Shown: in pieces, positions 57,625 to 64,000 of the stretch
How the letters are laid out: each line of letters starts with the position of its first letter
How positions within the stretch are numbered: the first letter of the stretch is position 1
Source: DASXUX01 sp036504595
GTDB taxonomy: Bacteria > Planctomycetota > SZUA-567 > H5-PLA8
Direction: 5' to 3'
Length of the DNA: 64,000 nucleotides
Assembly: GCA_036504595.1 (NCBI GenBank)
Contig: DASXUX010000044.1
Coordinates: 1 to 64,000, forward strand
Notes under the pieces: model-generated
The model's input: the letters and a program-made list of their open reading frames with translations, nothing else
The model's database searches: none
What the model was told of the DNA's origin: nothing
Position numbers and translations under genes: made by a program

Positions 57625-59268
57625 ATGACTGGGCTGGCATACGCGGGCTACTACCGGCCGCCGGAGAACTGGCCGCTGCGTTGGGCGGCCGTGGTCGCTC
57701 TGGTGGCGCTGGTCCATTTGCTGCCCATGTTCTATCTGAAGATGGGCGGCATCCCGCTCGCCGACGTTGAAAACGTCATCGCGGTGGATTTTACCGATCT
57801 TCCAACCGAAACTGAAACTCCCAAGAAAATCGAGCCCTCCGCTGCCACACCGAAAGTCTCGCCGCCCGAGAAGGGTCCAGGAAAGGCTACTGATAGCATT
57901 CCCGAACCACCGAAGACTTTACTCCGGAACCCTGAACCCCGAACCCTGAACCCTGAACCCCTCGCCGTTCCCGCTGCGCCAGCGCCGAAGAAAGAGCTCA
58001 AAGTTGAGCTTCCCAAAGTTGAACAGCCCAAAGCCGCGCCGCTGCCGCTCGAAGAGAAGAAGCTCAACCTGCGCGAGCCCGACATGCCTGCGCTTTCAAA
58101 GAAGGACATCGCCGCTTTTGACGAAAGCAAAGTCACCAAGGAAATTCCAAAAGACGGTTACGCCTCCGACCGCAACAGCACCGCCGCCGACCGCGGGCCC
58201 AAGAACCTGCCGCGCGGCGATCCGTATCTGGATAAAGGCGAAAGCAACCTGATTCGCTACATGGAACGCCGCGGCGAAGGCAACCTGCCGGCGCTCAGCA
58301 GCGACCCCGGCGCTGGATCGGTGAAGAAAGAAGGCGACCCGCAAGCCGGCCGAGGCGCGCTGCACGACGAGCGCCCGCCCGACAAGAAGATGCCGCCCAA
58401 GAGCCCCATTCGCCCCGACGAAGTGGACACGAAGGTCCGCCCGAGCGAGAAGACGGCCACTTCGCCCGTGCTGGATCAGAACCGCGACCGGGTGGCGCAG
58501 GCTGTCCAGCCTGCGGGAGAGATCCAGGCAAACACGGAACACAAGGGAGCAGCCGAAGGGGAAGGGGAGAAGAGGAGAAAGGGAGAAGAGGAGAAAACGG
58601 AATTGAACGTTGTTCAATCCGCAATCCGCAATCCGCAATCCGCAATCAAAACCCCCACGCCAAAGAAGCAGCCCATCCCCGAAGACACTCTTGTCGCCGA
58701 AAAGGACTCGCCGCGCCGCAACACTAAAGCCGACGAATTGGCCGCCTTCGAGGCGCAGCTTGAAGGCAAAGGCAAGCAGGAAGCTCGTGGCGGAAAGCTT
58801 GGCGATCGCGTGGGCATCATGGGCCGCGCTGGAGCCAAAGGCCACGAAGGCGACGGTACGCTGCGCCCCGGCCACGACGAAGCCGTCAGCGACGTGACGA
58901 CGGTCAACCTGGAATCCAGCGCCGAGGAATTCGACGACGCGCGCTTCGCCAAAAAGTTCGACGCCAAGACCGCGTACGTGAAGCCGCTGGCTCGCCGCAT
59001 TGACGCGAAGTGGAAAGCCAACAACGCCGCGCGCCTGCGCTACCGCCTGGTGCACGGCCCGGTCACGATGCGCATCGTCATTCGCAGCGACGGCAAGCTT
59101 TTGGAGGCCAGCGAAGTCAAAGAGTCCCGCGTCGAAGGCATGCCCGACGAACTGGTCGCGACCGCCAAAAGCGCCATCCAGGCCGCCGCCGACCCCACCA
59201 GCGAACCTTTCCCCGCCGAACTTTCGAACCACGAGACGCTGGAGTTCGTGTTCAACTTTTTGTACTGA
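57625..59268 (+). CDS. TonB/TolA-like energy-transducing protein
   Basis: 547 residues. A short cytosolic N-terminus and one membrane helix (about 19-39, 'WAAVVALVALVHLLPMFYL') are followed by a very long Pro/Glu/Lys-rich spacer (about 55-425). The C-terminal TonB-like domain has 'TAYVKPLARRIDAKWKANNA' and 'VTMRIVIRSDGKLLEASEVK', ending 'HETLEFVFNFLY'. It would span the periplasm and carry energy to an outer-membrane receptor; no ExbB, ExbD or TonB-dependent receptor gene is adjacent. Four small repeats (57927, 58475, 58491, 58615) expand the spacer in frame. Confidence 0.8.
   Translation: MTGLAYAGYYRPPENWPLRWAAVVALVALVHLLPMFYLKMGGIPLADVENVIAVDFTDLPTETETPKKIEPSAATPKVSPPEKGPGKATDSIPEPPKTLLRNPEPRTLNPEPLAVPAAPAPKKELKVELPKVEQPKAAPLPLEEKKLNLREPDMPALSKKDIAAFDESKVTKEIPKDGYASDRNSTAADRGPKNLPRGDPYLDKGESNLIRYMERRGEGNLPALSSDPGAGSVKKEGDPQAGRGALHDERPPDKKMPPKSPIRPDEVDTKVRPSEKTATSPVLDQNRDRVAQAVQPAGEIQANTEHKGAAEGEGEKRRKGEEEKTELNVVQSAIRNPQSAIKTPTPKKQPIPEDTLVAEKDSPRRNTKADELAAFEAQLEGKGKQEARGGKLGDRVGIMGRAGAKGHEGDGTLRPGHDEAVSDVTTVNLESSAEEFDDARFAKKFDAKTAYVKPLARRIDAKWKANNAARLRYRLVHGPVTMRIVIRSDGKLLEASEVKESRVEGMPDELVATAKSAIQAAADPTSEPFPAELSNHETLEFVFNFLY
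57927..57961. repeat. 7-nt tandem repeat (GAACCCT) in the TonB-like spacer
   Basis: Five units in exact register (GAACCCT/GAACCCC), read as 'RNPEPRTLNPEPLAV', a 7-residue repeat. The same unit occurs between genes at 46139. Confidence 0.9.
58475..58519. repeat. Composite of two repeat families in the TonB-like spacer
   Basis: ATCAGAACCGCGACCG (58475-58490, also at 21976 and 45797) is fused to a GGTGGCGCAGGCT palindrome (58491-58519, also at 37605). Read in frame as 'LDQNRDRVAQAVQPAGE'. Confidence 0.75.
58615..58649. repeat. 7-nt tandem repeat (CAATCCG) in the TonB-like spacer
   Basis: Four perfect units and a fifth degenerate one, read as 'QSAIRNPQSAIK', a 7-residue repeat. It is preceded by an A/G-rich stretch (58560-58600) encoding Glu/Lys/Gly. 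Confidence 0.9.
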
Positions 59269-59272
59269 TGTT

Positions 59273-59330
59273 CCCTCTCCCCCGCGAGGGAGAGGGCCGA
59301 GCGAGCGAAGCGAGGCCGGGGTGAGGGGGC
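59273..59330 (+). repeat. Palindromic element, CCCTCTCCC family, copy 3 (full length)
   Basis: CCCTCTCCCCC/GGGAGAGGG hairpin, GAGCGAGCGAAGCGAG block and GGGGTGAGGGGG tail. It starts five bases after the TonB-like stop codon and may serve as a terminator, although no T-tract follows. Confidence 0.8.
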
Positions 59331-59332
59331 AA

Positions 59333-59435
59333 ATTTGCATTTTGAAATTTTCAATGGTCAATTTGCAGTGAGCGGCCCACTGAACAGCAACAGCATTGAA
59401 AAACGCTAATTGTAAATTGAAAAATGCAAATTGAC
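59333..59435. repeat. AATTGAAA heptad element with a conserved core, copy 2 (inverted)
   Basis: Left arm ATTTGCA, TTTTGAA, ATTTTCA, ATGGTCA, ATTTGCA; right arm CATTGAA, AAACGCT, AATTGTA, AATTGAA, AAATGCA, AATTGAC. The core holds TGAACAGCAACAGCATTG, matching in reverse the core of the copy at 30046. It is wedged between two other repeat elements. Confidence 0.75.
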
Positions 59436-59436
59436 G

Positions 59437-59476
59437 GAGGGTGGCCCGGATGAAATCCGGGTCGCGAAGCGACAAC
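59437..59476 (-). repeat. Palindromic element, TTGTCGCT...GGGCCACCCTC family, copy 2
   Basis: GGGTGGCCCGGATGAAATCC plus GGGTCGCGAAGCGACAA; the reverse complement of the architecture at 822-874 with a different central stem (CCCGGAT/ATCCGGG). Confidence 0.7.
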
Positions 59477-59518
59477 CAACACTGACTTGCGCGTGCGAAT
59501 AAGAACGAGGACCACGTT

Positions 59519-60118
59519 ATGCGCAGTACTCACATAATCGCAACTTCTACCTCCCTCATCCTGAGAGTTCCGCCGCTTCTCGCCCTTCTATTCGCTTCCT
59601 CGGCTTGGGCCGAAGCCGTCGTCCCCGTTCCCGCGACGAAGGACCAGCTCGAAGGCACGCGGCTGCTCATCCCCGAAGCAAGCTGCTCCATCGACATCCC
59701 CGGCCCCGATTGGAAATGGATGACCGCTCAGAGCGGAAAGACGCGCAATTACCTTTGCATGAACAGAACCAGCACGATCATCCTCCTTTCCATCGGTAGC
59801 CTCACCATGGAACTCACCGACCATCAGCCCAAGTCCCTGATCGAAAGCGCGAAGAAAAAGGGTGGAAAAATCCTCAACGATAAGATCGATTTCGTCGAAT
59901 CCCCCGCCGCCAGGAAAGCCGCGCGCGTCTCCTTTGAAGAAGCCGACGCCGCCGGCAAGAAGTCCTTTATCGCCGTCTACCTCGTCAACACCGTCGATCA
60001 AGTCCTCCTCCACATGCAATGCAAAGCCCCCGCCGCCGCCGACCTGGACGCCATCAAAAAAGTGTTCGAGTCGCTGAAACCGCTGAAGAAACCGGCGAGC
60101 GCGGCGGAGAAGAAATAG
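59519..60118 (+). CDS. Hypothetical secreted protein
   Basis: 199 residues; GAGGA precedes the ATG. Signal peptide ending near 'LLFASSAWAEA'. The mature protein of about 165 residues is alpha/beta, with 'GTRLLIPEASCSIDIPGPDW' and 'VYLVNTVDQVLLHMQCKAPA', and a Lys/Ala-rich tail. The strand pattern resembles PsbP/DcrB-like folds, but I cannot assign it. It stands alone downstream of three repeat elements. Confidence 0.65.
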   Translation: MRSTHIIATSTSLILRVPPLLALLFASSAWAEAVVPVPATKDQLEGTRLLIPEASCSIDIPGPDWKWMTAQSGKTRNYLCMNRTSTIILLSIGSLTMELTDHQPKSLIESAKKKGGKILNDKIDFVESPAARKAARVSFEEADAAGKKSFIAVYLVNTVDQVLLHMQCKAPAAADLDAIKKVFESLKPLKKPASAAEKK

Positions 60119-60138
60119 AGCGGACGGACGGCGGTTGC

Positions 60139-60516
60139 CTAACGGACCGATGCAGACTTGGACGGGCTTGCAGTTCTGGCTTTTTGCGCGGCCTTTCGCT
60201 TTACGAATTTACCGGCTGGCTTTTGCCGGGGGCCGAGTAGCACGCGACCGTGTCGATCCCGCACGATATACGTTAGGTCGTCGCCATACCCTTTTCCGTG
60301 CGCCTCGTATCCCATCAACCGCAACGCCAACACCGCCCCATATTTTTCGGACTCGCCAGCAGCCTTGGACCGAAGGACGTTCAATAAAGACTTCTCGGCA
60401 CGCTCACCCAAGCGAAGACATTCGCGCTTCCATTCGTCAAAAGCCGGCGTGTTGGCAAAGGGCACCCCTTTTGCCAACAACTGCGTGACGCGCTTAGTGG
60501 CGCTCCTCTGCCTCAT
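60139..60516 (-). CDS. Hypothetical protein, second in a two-gene operon
   Basis: 125 residues from ATG at 60516, just after the TGA of the zinc-ribbon gene. Helical N-terminus ('RQRSATKRVTQLLAKGVPFA', 'CLRLGERAEKSLLNVLRSKA'), then 'ALRLMGYEAHGKGYGDDLTY' and a short strand 'IVRDRHGRVLLGPRQKP', and a basic C-terminus. No recognised family. Confidence 0.55.
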   Translation of the reverse strand: MRQRSATKRVTQLLAKGVPFANTPAFDEWKRECLRLGERAEKSLLNVLRSKAAGESEKYGAVLALRLMGYEAHGKGYGDDLTYIVRDRHGRVLLGPRQKPAGKFVKRKAAQKARTASPSKSASVR

Positions 60517-60520
60517 TGCT

Positions 60521-60877
60521 TCATCCCTTTCGGCTGTGCCAGTCGTGCCCGCACCATAGGCATTGCTGTGCCTTCGCCGTCGCAACGATCCTGCCGCAAG
60601 CAGCACATCGATTGATAGGCATCTCGGTGCCGCAGTCGCGGAGCAACCTCTCTCGCACTCGCCGGCGAAATGCATCAACTCCGGCTTCCAGTTCCCTTTT
60701 TACATCAACGTCTATCTTTCCGGCAAGATTGCCGAGAGAGTTGCTTTCAGAGTGCGTTGCTTTCTCCTTCAACATACACGCAAAGTTGCATCGAATCTCG
60801 AACGCGGTCATCAAATGTCTAAAATTCTCCCAGACGTACCGCGTGAGTTCACGATCTTCGTCATAGTTCCGGGGCAT
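60521..60877 (-). CDS. Small protein with a C-terminal zinc ribbon
   Basis: 118 residues from ATG at 60877, with GGAGG upstream; the longer frame is only a translated 7-nt repeat. N-terminal helices ('YVWENFRHLMTAFEIRCNFA'), and a C-terminal Cys4 cluster 'RCAACGRIVATAKAQQCLWC' for zinc. Function unknown. It is followed by another small hypothetical gene with 4 nt between, forming an operon. Confidence 0.65.
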   Translation of the reverse strand: MPRNYDEDRELTRYVWENFRHLMTAFEIRCNFACMLKEKATHSESNSLGNLAGKIDVDVKRELEAGVDAFRRRVRERLLRDCGTEMPINRCAACGRIVATAKAQQCLWCGHDWHSRKG

Positions 60878-60891
60878 GAGAGACCCTCCAA

Positions 60892-60933
60892 GACAACTGA
60901 CAACTGACAACTGACAACGGACCACTGACCACG
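60892..60933. repeat. 7-nt tandem repeat (GACAACT) at a stop codon
   Basis: Six units in exact register (GACAACT x3, GACAACG, GACCACT, GACCACG). It ends two bases before the stop codon of the GH65-like gene. It lies in the leader of the zinc-ribbon gene. Confidence 0.9.
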
Positions 60934-60935
60934 GC

Positions 60936-63056
60936 CTACTCTTCCTCCACCTCCCACTCCCCGCTCTCGTTCATCTCGCCGCTTAGCACTTTTCCGTCCG
61001 CCGTGTGCAGCTTGTCGAATGCCGCGCCGTCCCATTCGTCCGGACAGGCGGCACCAATCTCTGTCTGGCCCCAGTAATCGCTGACCAGAGCATCCAGCAG
61101 CGCCTGCAGATACAAGCCGTGGCTGGTCACGTAGAACGGCATGCTGAGCGCACCCGACGTTTCGTAGATCTGGATGAAGTCCTTGTCCACGTAGCGCCCC
61201 GGCAGCATGTTTTCCAGTTCGCGCAACAGACCTGCCCCGTCGCGCTGATGAGCGGCTGCCAGCCAATACGCGGCGAGCGTCCAGCCGTGATAGAACTTTT
61301 CGCGCACGCCCGCGCAAAGGTCGTCGCGCATCTGGTACGCTCGAACCGAAGCGCCCAGTGTGTCTTGCATCTTCGCGTCGCAGTCCTCACTTCGCACTCC
61401 GCCCTTCGTACTTCGTACTTCCGAGATCGGCAGAAACGTCAGCGGGTTGAGCTGCACCGGATGCTTCTGTTTACCAACCTGCTTCGCGCCGAGCAACCCT
61501 TCGCATGTGGCGTAAATGCCTTTCTCTTTGTCGAACAAGCGCGGGAAGGCCAGCCCGTCGTGCAGCGCCGCCCGCCACTGCTCGAACTCCGGATCGCTGA
61601 GGCCCAGTTCCGCGCCCATGGCCAGCGCCGTCTGCAGCGAATACTGAGAGCTGAAAAGCGCGCACAGATAGTTGCGCGCGTCCTGCCCGCCCATCTCGTC
61701 CTGGCCCATCGACGGCACAACGTGGATGCCCCACGTTCCGTCGTTCTCGCGCTGCAGGATTGAGCCCAGAAACCGCGCCGACTCGCGCACCACCGGCCAG
61801 GCGATGTCCGTCGCCCACTGTTTGTCGCGAGCGTAGAGCGCCGCTTCGCGCGCCATCCGCGCCGGATACGCGGCGTTGTGGATTTCGAACTGAAACCAGT
61901 TTGGCGTGCCGTCTTTCAAAAGCTGCGAGTCCGGCCCGATCGGAAATTCCCACGCCCACATCGCGCCGCGCGCTTTGTAGATGCGCGCCGTGTACTCCTT
62001 CATGTTGTCGAGACGGCTGCGATAGAATTCGACCCATGACTTCGCGATATCCAGATGCCCCAGCCGCAGCAACGCCGGATGAATGTACGAAACATCTTGC
62101 GGAAAATGAAAAGGCCAGCCGTTCCCCGACCAGCCCATCGGGGCGGCGGGCGAACGCACTTCCGGAGCGTAGCTGGCCAGCGTGTAAAAATGCGAACGCT
62201 CAAAGAGCGCCTGGTACTTTTCGTCGGGGATATCGACCTCGCCTTCGCCCCAGCGCCGTTGCCAGCCCTCGAAGGATTCATCCAGCAACGCCTGCGCGTT
62301 CTTCACTGCGCGCATTTCCTCGCAAAGCTCAGCCTTGCGAGCGCCGGCGGCGACGCCAACGAGCAGCAAATGCGTCCCGCGCTTGCCGCCGAACTTCAGC
62401 CGCAAGCCTGCCGCATCGGAGGAAAGCTGCACGCGTCCTTCGTTAGAAAGTACGCGCAGCGCGAGTACGCTTTCCGCCGAGCCGACGTTGACCTGCCCAA
62501 GCCAGAAACTGTTGCTCGACTCCAGCGCCTGCGCCGTTCCAGTCAGATGCTGATCGTAATGCGTAAGGATGTCGGTCTCCGGAGCGAGCAACATGTCCGG
62601 CACGCTGCCGGGGCCGGAAGCTTCATAATGGACGTGGCAAGCGAACAGGTCGCGCCGCGTGGGATGGAAGTAGCTGATCAGCGTCAGTTCCAGTCCCTGC
62701 CAGTGCATCTGCGTCTGAACATAACCATGGACCAGCCGCTGCTGCTGCAAGTATTTCCGCGGCGGCGGCGGCGCCTCTCCGGCCCAGCACAACCGCCCCA
62801 CCGGCAACCAGTAATCCAGGCCCCACGCGCCGCGATGCCAGTGATCGGCATGCATCAGCCTGGTGTGGCACGGGCAGCCTTTGTTTGTCGTTGGCTGCCC
62901 GTGCGGATTGCCGCTGAGCCGCTGACTGTTCATCAGCCCCCAAGCATCCAGGCACGCGCCGAAGCGCCCGTTGCCAATGTACAGGTTCAGGTGCTCGTCT
63001 AGTTTCTCCGGCCAGCTTTCGCGAATAATATCACCGGGCAGCGCTTCCTCGTTCAT
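60936..63056 (-). CDS. GH65/GH95-like (alpha/alpha)6 glycoside hydrolase or phosphorylase
   Basis: 706 residues; GGAGAG precedes the ATG. N-terminal beta-sandwich ('PLPGDIIRESWPEKLDEHL' region), then a helical barrel with 'GWSGNGWPFHFPQDVSYIHP', 'ARIYKARGAMWAWEFPIGPD' and 'IHVVPSMGQDEMGGQDARNY'. The last resembles the family-65 'GPDEYH' acid segment. It lacks a signal peptide, so it is cytosolic. Substrate unknown; alpha-glucosides or fucosides are possible. Two elements are inserted in frame: heptads at 61385 and a hairpin at 62863, both in loops. Confidence 0.75.
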   Translation of the reverse strand: MNEEALPGDIIRESWPEKLDEHLNLYIGNGRFGACLDAWGLMNSQRLSGNPHGQPTTNKGCPCHTRLMHADHWHRGAWGLDYWLPVGRLCWAGEAPPPPRKYLQQQRLVHGYVQTQMHWQGLELTLISYFHPTRRDLFACHVHYEASGPGSVPDMLLAPETDILTHYDQHLTGTAQALESSNSFWLGQVNVGSAESVLALRVLSNEGRVQLSSDAAGLRLKFGGKRGTHLLLVGVAAGARKAELCEEMRAVKNAQALLDESFEGWQRRWGEGEVDIPDEKYQALFERSHFYTLASYAPEVRSPAAPMGWSGNGWPFHFPQDVSYIHPALLRLGHLDIAKSWVEFYRSRLDNMKEYTARIYKARGAMWAWEFPIGPDSQLLKDGTPNWFQFEIHNAAYPARMAREAALYARDKQWATDIAWPVVRESARFLGSILQRENDGTWGIHVVPSMGQDEMGGQDARNYLCALFSSQYSLQTALAMGAELGLSDPEFEQWRAALHDGLAFPRLFDKEKGIYATCEGLLGAKQVGKQKHPVQLNPLTFLPISEVRSTKGGVRSEDCDAKMQDTLGASVRAYQMRDDLCAGVREKFYHGWTLAAYWLAAAHQRDGAGLLRELENMLPGRYVDKDFIQIYETSGALSMPFYVTSHGLYLQALLDALVSDYWGQTEIGAACPDEWDGAAFDKLHTADGKVLSGEMNESGEWEVEEE
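61385..61420. repeat. 7-nt tandem repeat (CACTTCG-type) in the GH65-like gene
   Basis: Five units of CCTCACT, TCGCACT, CCGCCCT, TCGTACT, TCGTACT in register; read in frame as 'SEVRSTKGGVRSED' on the gene strand. Confidence 0.8.
62863..62906 (-). repeat. GTGTGGCACGGGCAGCC palindrome in the GH65-like gene
   Basis: A perfect 12-bp stem (GCACGGGCAGCC/GGCTGCCCGTGC) around a 13-nt loop. Read in frame as 'NPHGQPTTNKGCPCHTR' near the N-terminus. The first 23 nt also occur at 21016. Confidence 0.9.
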
Positions 63057-63181
63057 GATGGCTCTCCGTAGCTGATGCGATAATATTCGCGTTCGCCGCG
63101 CGGGCGCAAGGAAATCGCCCCAAACATAAGGTATCTTGAAAGAGTGAAGTGACGTTGAGCCAACCTGAGAGGAACACCATT

Positions 63182-63505
63182 ATGAAAATGTTTGTCAAAG
63201 CCGAACTTTTTGAGTCGATCATCGCGCCTGAAGCGATTTCGTCTATCCGCGAAGAGGTCCGCCAGCAGATCCAGAGAATCAGCCACTCCGGTAAGCTGGA
63301 ATCGGGCTGGGCATTCGCCGATCACCGCTGCGTGTGTTTCATCGTAAACGCCGATTCGCCCTACGAAGTCATGGACCTGCTGGGCAACACGTTCGTCGAT
63401 CATTTCCGCCTCGAAACACACCCGATCGTCAGTCTGGAGGAACTCGGCAAGTTCTTCGAAGAACACCAGTTGGTCGGAAGCGAAGTCGCAACCGCTGATG
63501 CATAA
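63182..63505 (+). CDS. Muconolactone-isomerase-like dimeric alpha/beta-barrel protein
   Basis: 107 residues, AGAGGAAC before the ATG. A ferredoxin-like alpha/beta domain ('MKMFVKAELFESIIAPEAIS', 'WAFADHRCVCFIVNADSPYE', 'FRLETHPIVSLEELGKFFEE') of the size and pattern of the DUF3303 or muconolactone isomerase-like groups. These are small dimeric enzymes or binding proteins; no role can be fixed here. It is divergent from the GH65-like gene. Confidence 0.6.
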   Translation: MKMFVKAELFESIIAPEAISSIREEVRQQIQRISHSGKLESGWAFADHRCVCFIVNADSPYEVMDLLGNTFVDHFRLETHPIVSLEELGKFFEEHQLVGSEVATADA

Positions 63506-63517
63506 CGGACTATTTCT

Positions 63518-63576
63518 GGTTTCAGGTTTCTGATTGAGGGTTAACAGCACCGCCTGCGAATCAGAAACCTGAAACC
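63518..63576. terminator. Perfect 18-bp inverted repeat, terminator-like
   Basis: Perfect 18-bp stem, GGTTTCAGGTTTCTGATT and its complement, around a 23-nt loop, directly downstream of the DUF3303-like stop codon. The stem is itself a TTTCAGG/TTTCTGA heptad unit, so it may be a repeat element used as a terminator. No long T-tract follows. Confidence 0.6.
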
Positions 63577-63654
63577 AAAAACCCATCTTTTCCTCCGCTC
63601 CTCCCGCGCTATAGTCCTCTGCAACACCAACCTTCAGCGGCCCGAGGAGCACCC

Positions 63655-64000
63655 ATGACGCCCAGAGAAATCGTCCAGCGCGCAATCCATTTCAAAAAGC
63701 CGCCGCGTTTGCCGGTGCAGATGGGCAGCCTGGGCGTCAGCGACACCGCCTGGCTGCCGCTCAAGCAGGCTGCGGGCTTCAAGCCCCGCTGCGAAGGCGC
63801 CGACGAGTGGGGCTGCAAGTGGAGCCACACCGAAGTCAAAAACATGGGCCAGGTGACGGGCAATCCGCTGCCGGACTTAAGCGCCCTCGCTAAACATCCG
63901 GTGCCCGACTACACGGACGCTTCGCGCTACGTGGAATGCGCCGCGGCGCTCGACAAGGCCGACGCGGAGGGCAAATACGTCGTCGCCGGCATTTTCATGG
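63655..64000 (+). CDS. Uroporphyrinogen decarboxylase-like protein (partial, cut by the window end)
   Basis: First 115 residues visible, from ATG at 63655 with GAGGAG upstream. 'MTPREIVQRAIHFKKPPRLP' and 'GADEWGCKWSHTEVKNMGQV' are the start motifs of the URO-D-like family (RAIxF..P.R.P, DEWG). It is a second paralogue of the gene at 9242. The stretch 'LKQAAGFKPRCEG' contains a GCGGGCTTCAAGCCCCGC palindrome. The C-terminal half, including any metal-site cysteines, lies outside. Confidence 0.8.
   Translation, partial: MTPREIVQRAIHFKKPPRLPVQMGSLGVSDTAWLPLKQAAGFKPRCEGADEWGCKWSHTEVKNMGQVTGNPLPDLSALAKHPVPDYTDASRYVECAAALDKADAEGKYVVAGIFM

Noticed and set aside
57625..59268. A complete Ton energy-transducing system.
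   Set aside because: Only the TonB-like protein is present. No ExbB, ExbD or TonB-dependent receptor is encoded near it.
63518..63576. A standard rho-independent terminator.
   Set aside because: The stem is perfect but A/T-rich, the loop is 23 nt, and no T-tract follows. I kept it only as terminator-like, since it may be a repeat element.

Overview
The window is a stretch of GC-rich bacterial chromosome with no rRNA or tRNA that I could see. Gene content suggests a free-living heterotroph of the Planctomycetota or a neighbouring PVC-type phylum. The evidence is: three large secreted proteins related to the hydrazine-synthase alpha subunit and carrying paired CxxCH motifs; short membrane proteins with the planctomycete-like 'RFSLSTLL' motif; uroporphyrinogen-decarboxylase-like proteins; GH116, GH172 and GH32 enzymes; a Uma2 protein; and a cytosolic PrkA kinase. 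The phylum is an inference and is not proved by any single gene.

Layout. 0-11 kb: a hypothetical protein, GTP-dependent PEP carboxykinase (pckG), a glycosyltransferase/flippase pair, divergent prkA, small membrane and zinc-ribbon proteins, a metallophosphoesterase remnant, a URO-D-like protein and a DUF1097 permease. 11-15 kb: two enzymes for glycan breakdown (GH116 and GH172). 15-20 kb: a VapBC-type module, an alanine dehydrogenase gene with an internal deletion, a dual-specificity phosphatase and a RecQ helicase with two HRDC domains. 20-31.7 kb: a lipoprotein, a secreted repeat protein, an amidohydrolase, a 1791-residue exported beta-propeller/CBM9-like protein, a Tat-exported flavoprotein, HicBA, an RluA pseudouridine synthase and an HTH protein. 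31.7-34 kb: an overlapping operon of secreted protein, ECF sigma factor and zinc-finger anti-sigma factor. 34-46 kb: an IclR regulator with a palindromic operator, followed by three HzsA-related cytochrome-like proteins and a chemoreceptor with an unusual CX3CH motif in its sensor domain. 46-64 kb: small regulatory and toxin-like genes, a GH32 enzyme, a TlpA-like thioredoxin, phosphoketolase, Uma2, a frameshifted PIN toxin, a TonB-like protein, a GH65-like enzyme and the start of a second URO-D-like gene.

The most unusual feature is the density of very small repeats. One class is tandem arrays with an exact 7-nt period, of many different unit sequences. The other is palindromic elements in several families, including a roughly 300-bp array of seven different hairpins bounded by inverted repeats. 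Many copies lie inside genes, in frame, where the 7-nt arrays read as 7-residue repeats. Others sit exactly at stop codons. This resembles cyanobacterial STRRs and Rickettsia palindromic elements, but I know of no description that fits it here.

Metabolically the genes fit a polysaccharide degrader. Extracellular glycoside hydrolases release sugars; phosphoketolase and PEPCK handle central carbon; and an IclR-headed cluster encodes exported haem-type proteins with a redox-type chemoreceptor. The joint function of that cluster is unknown.
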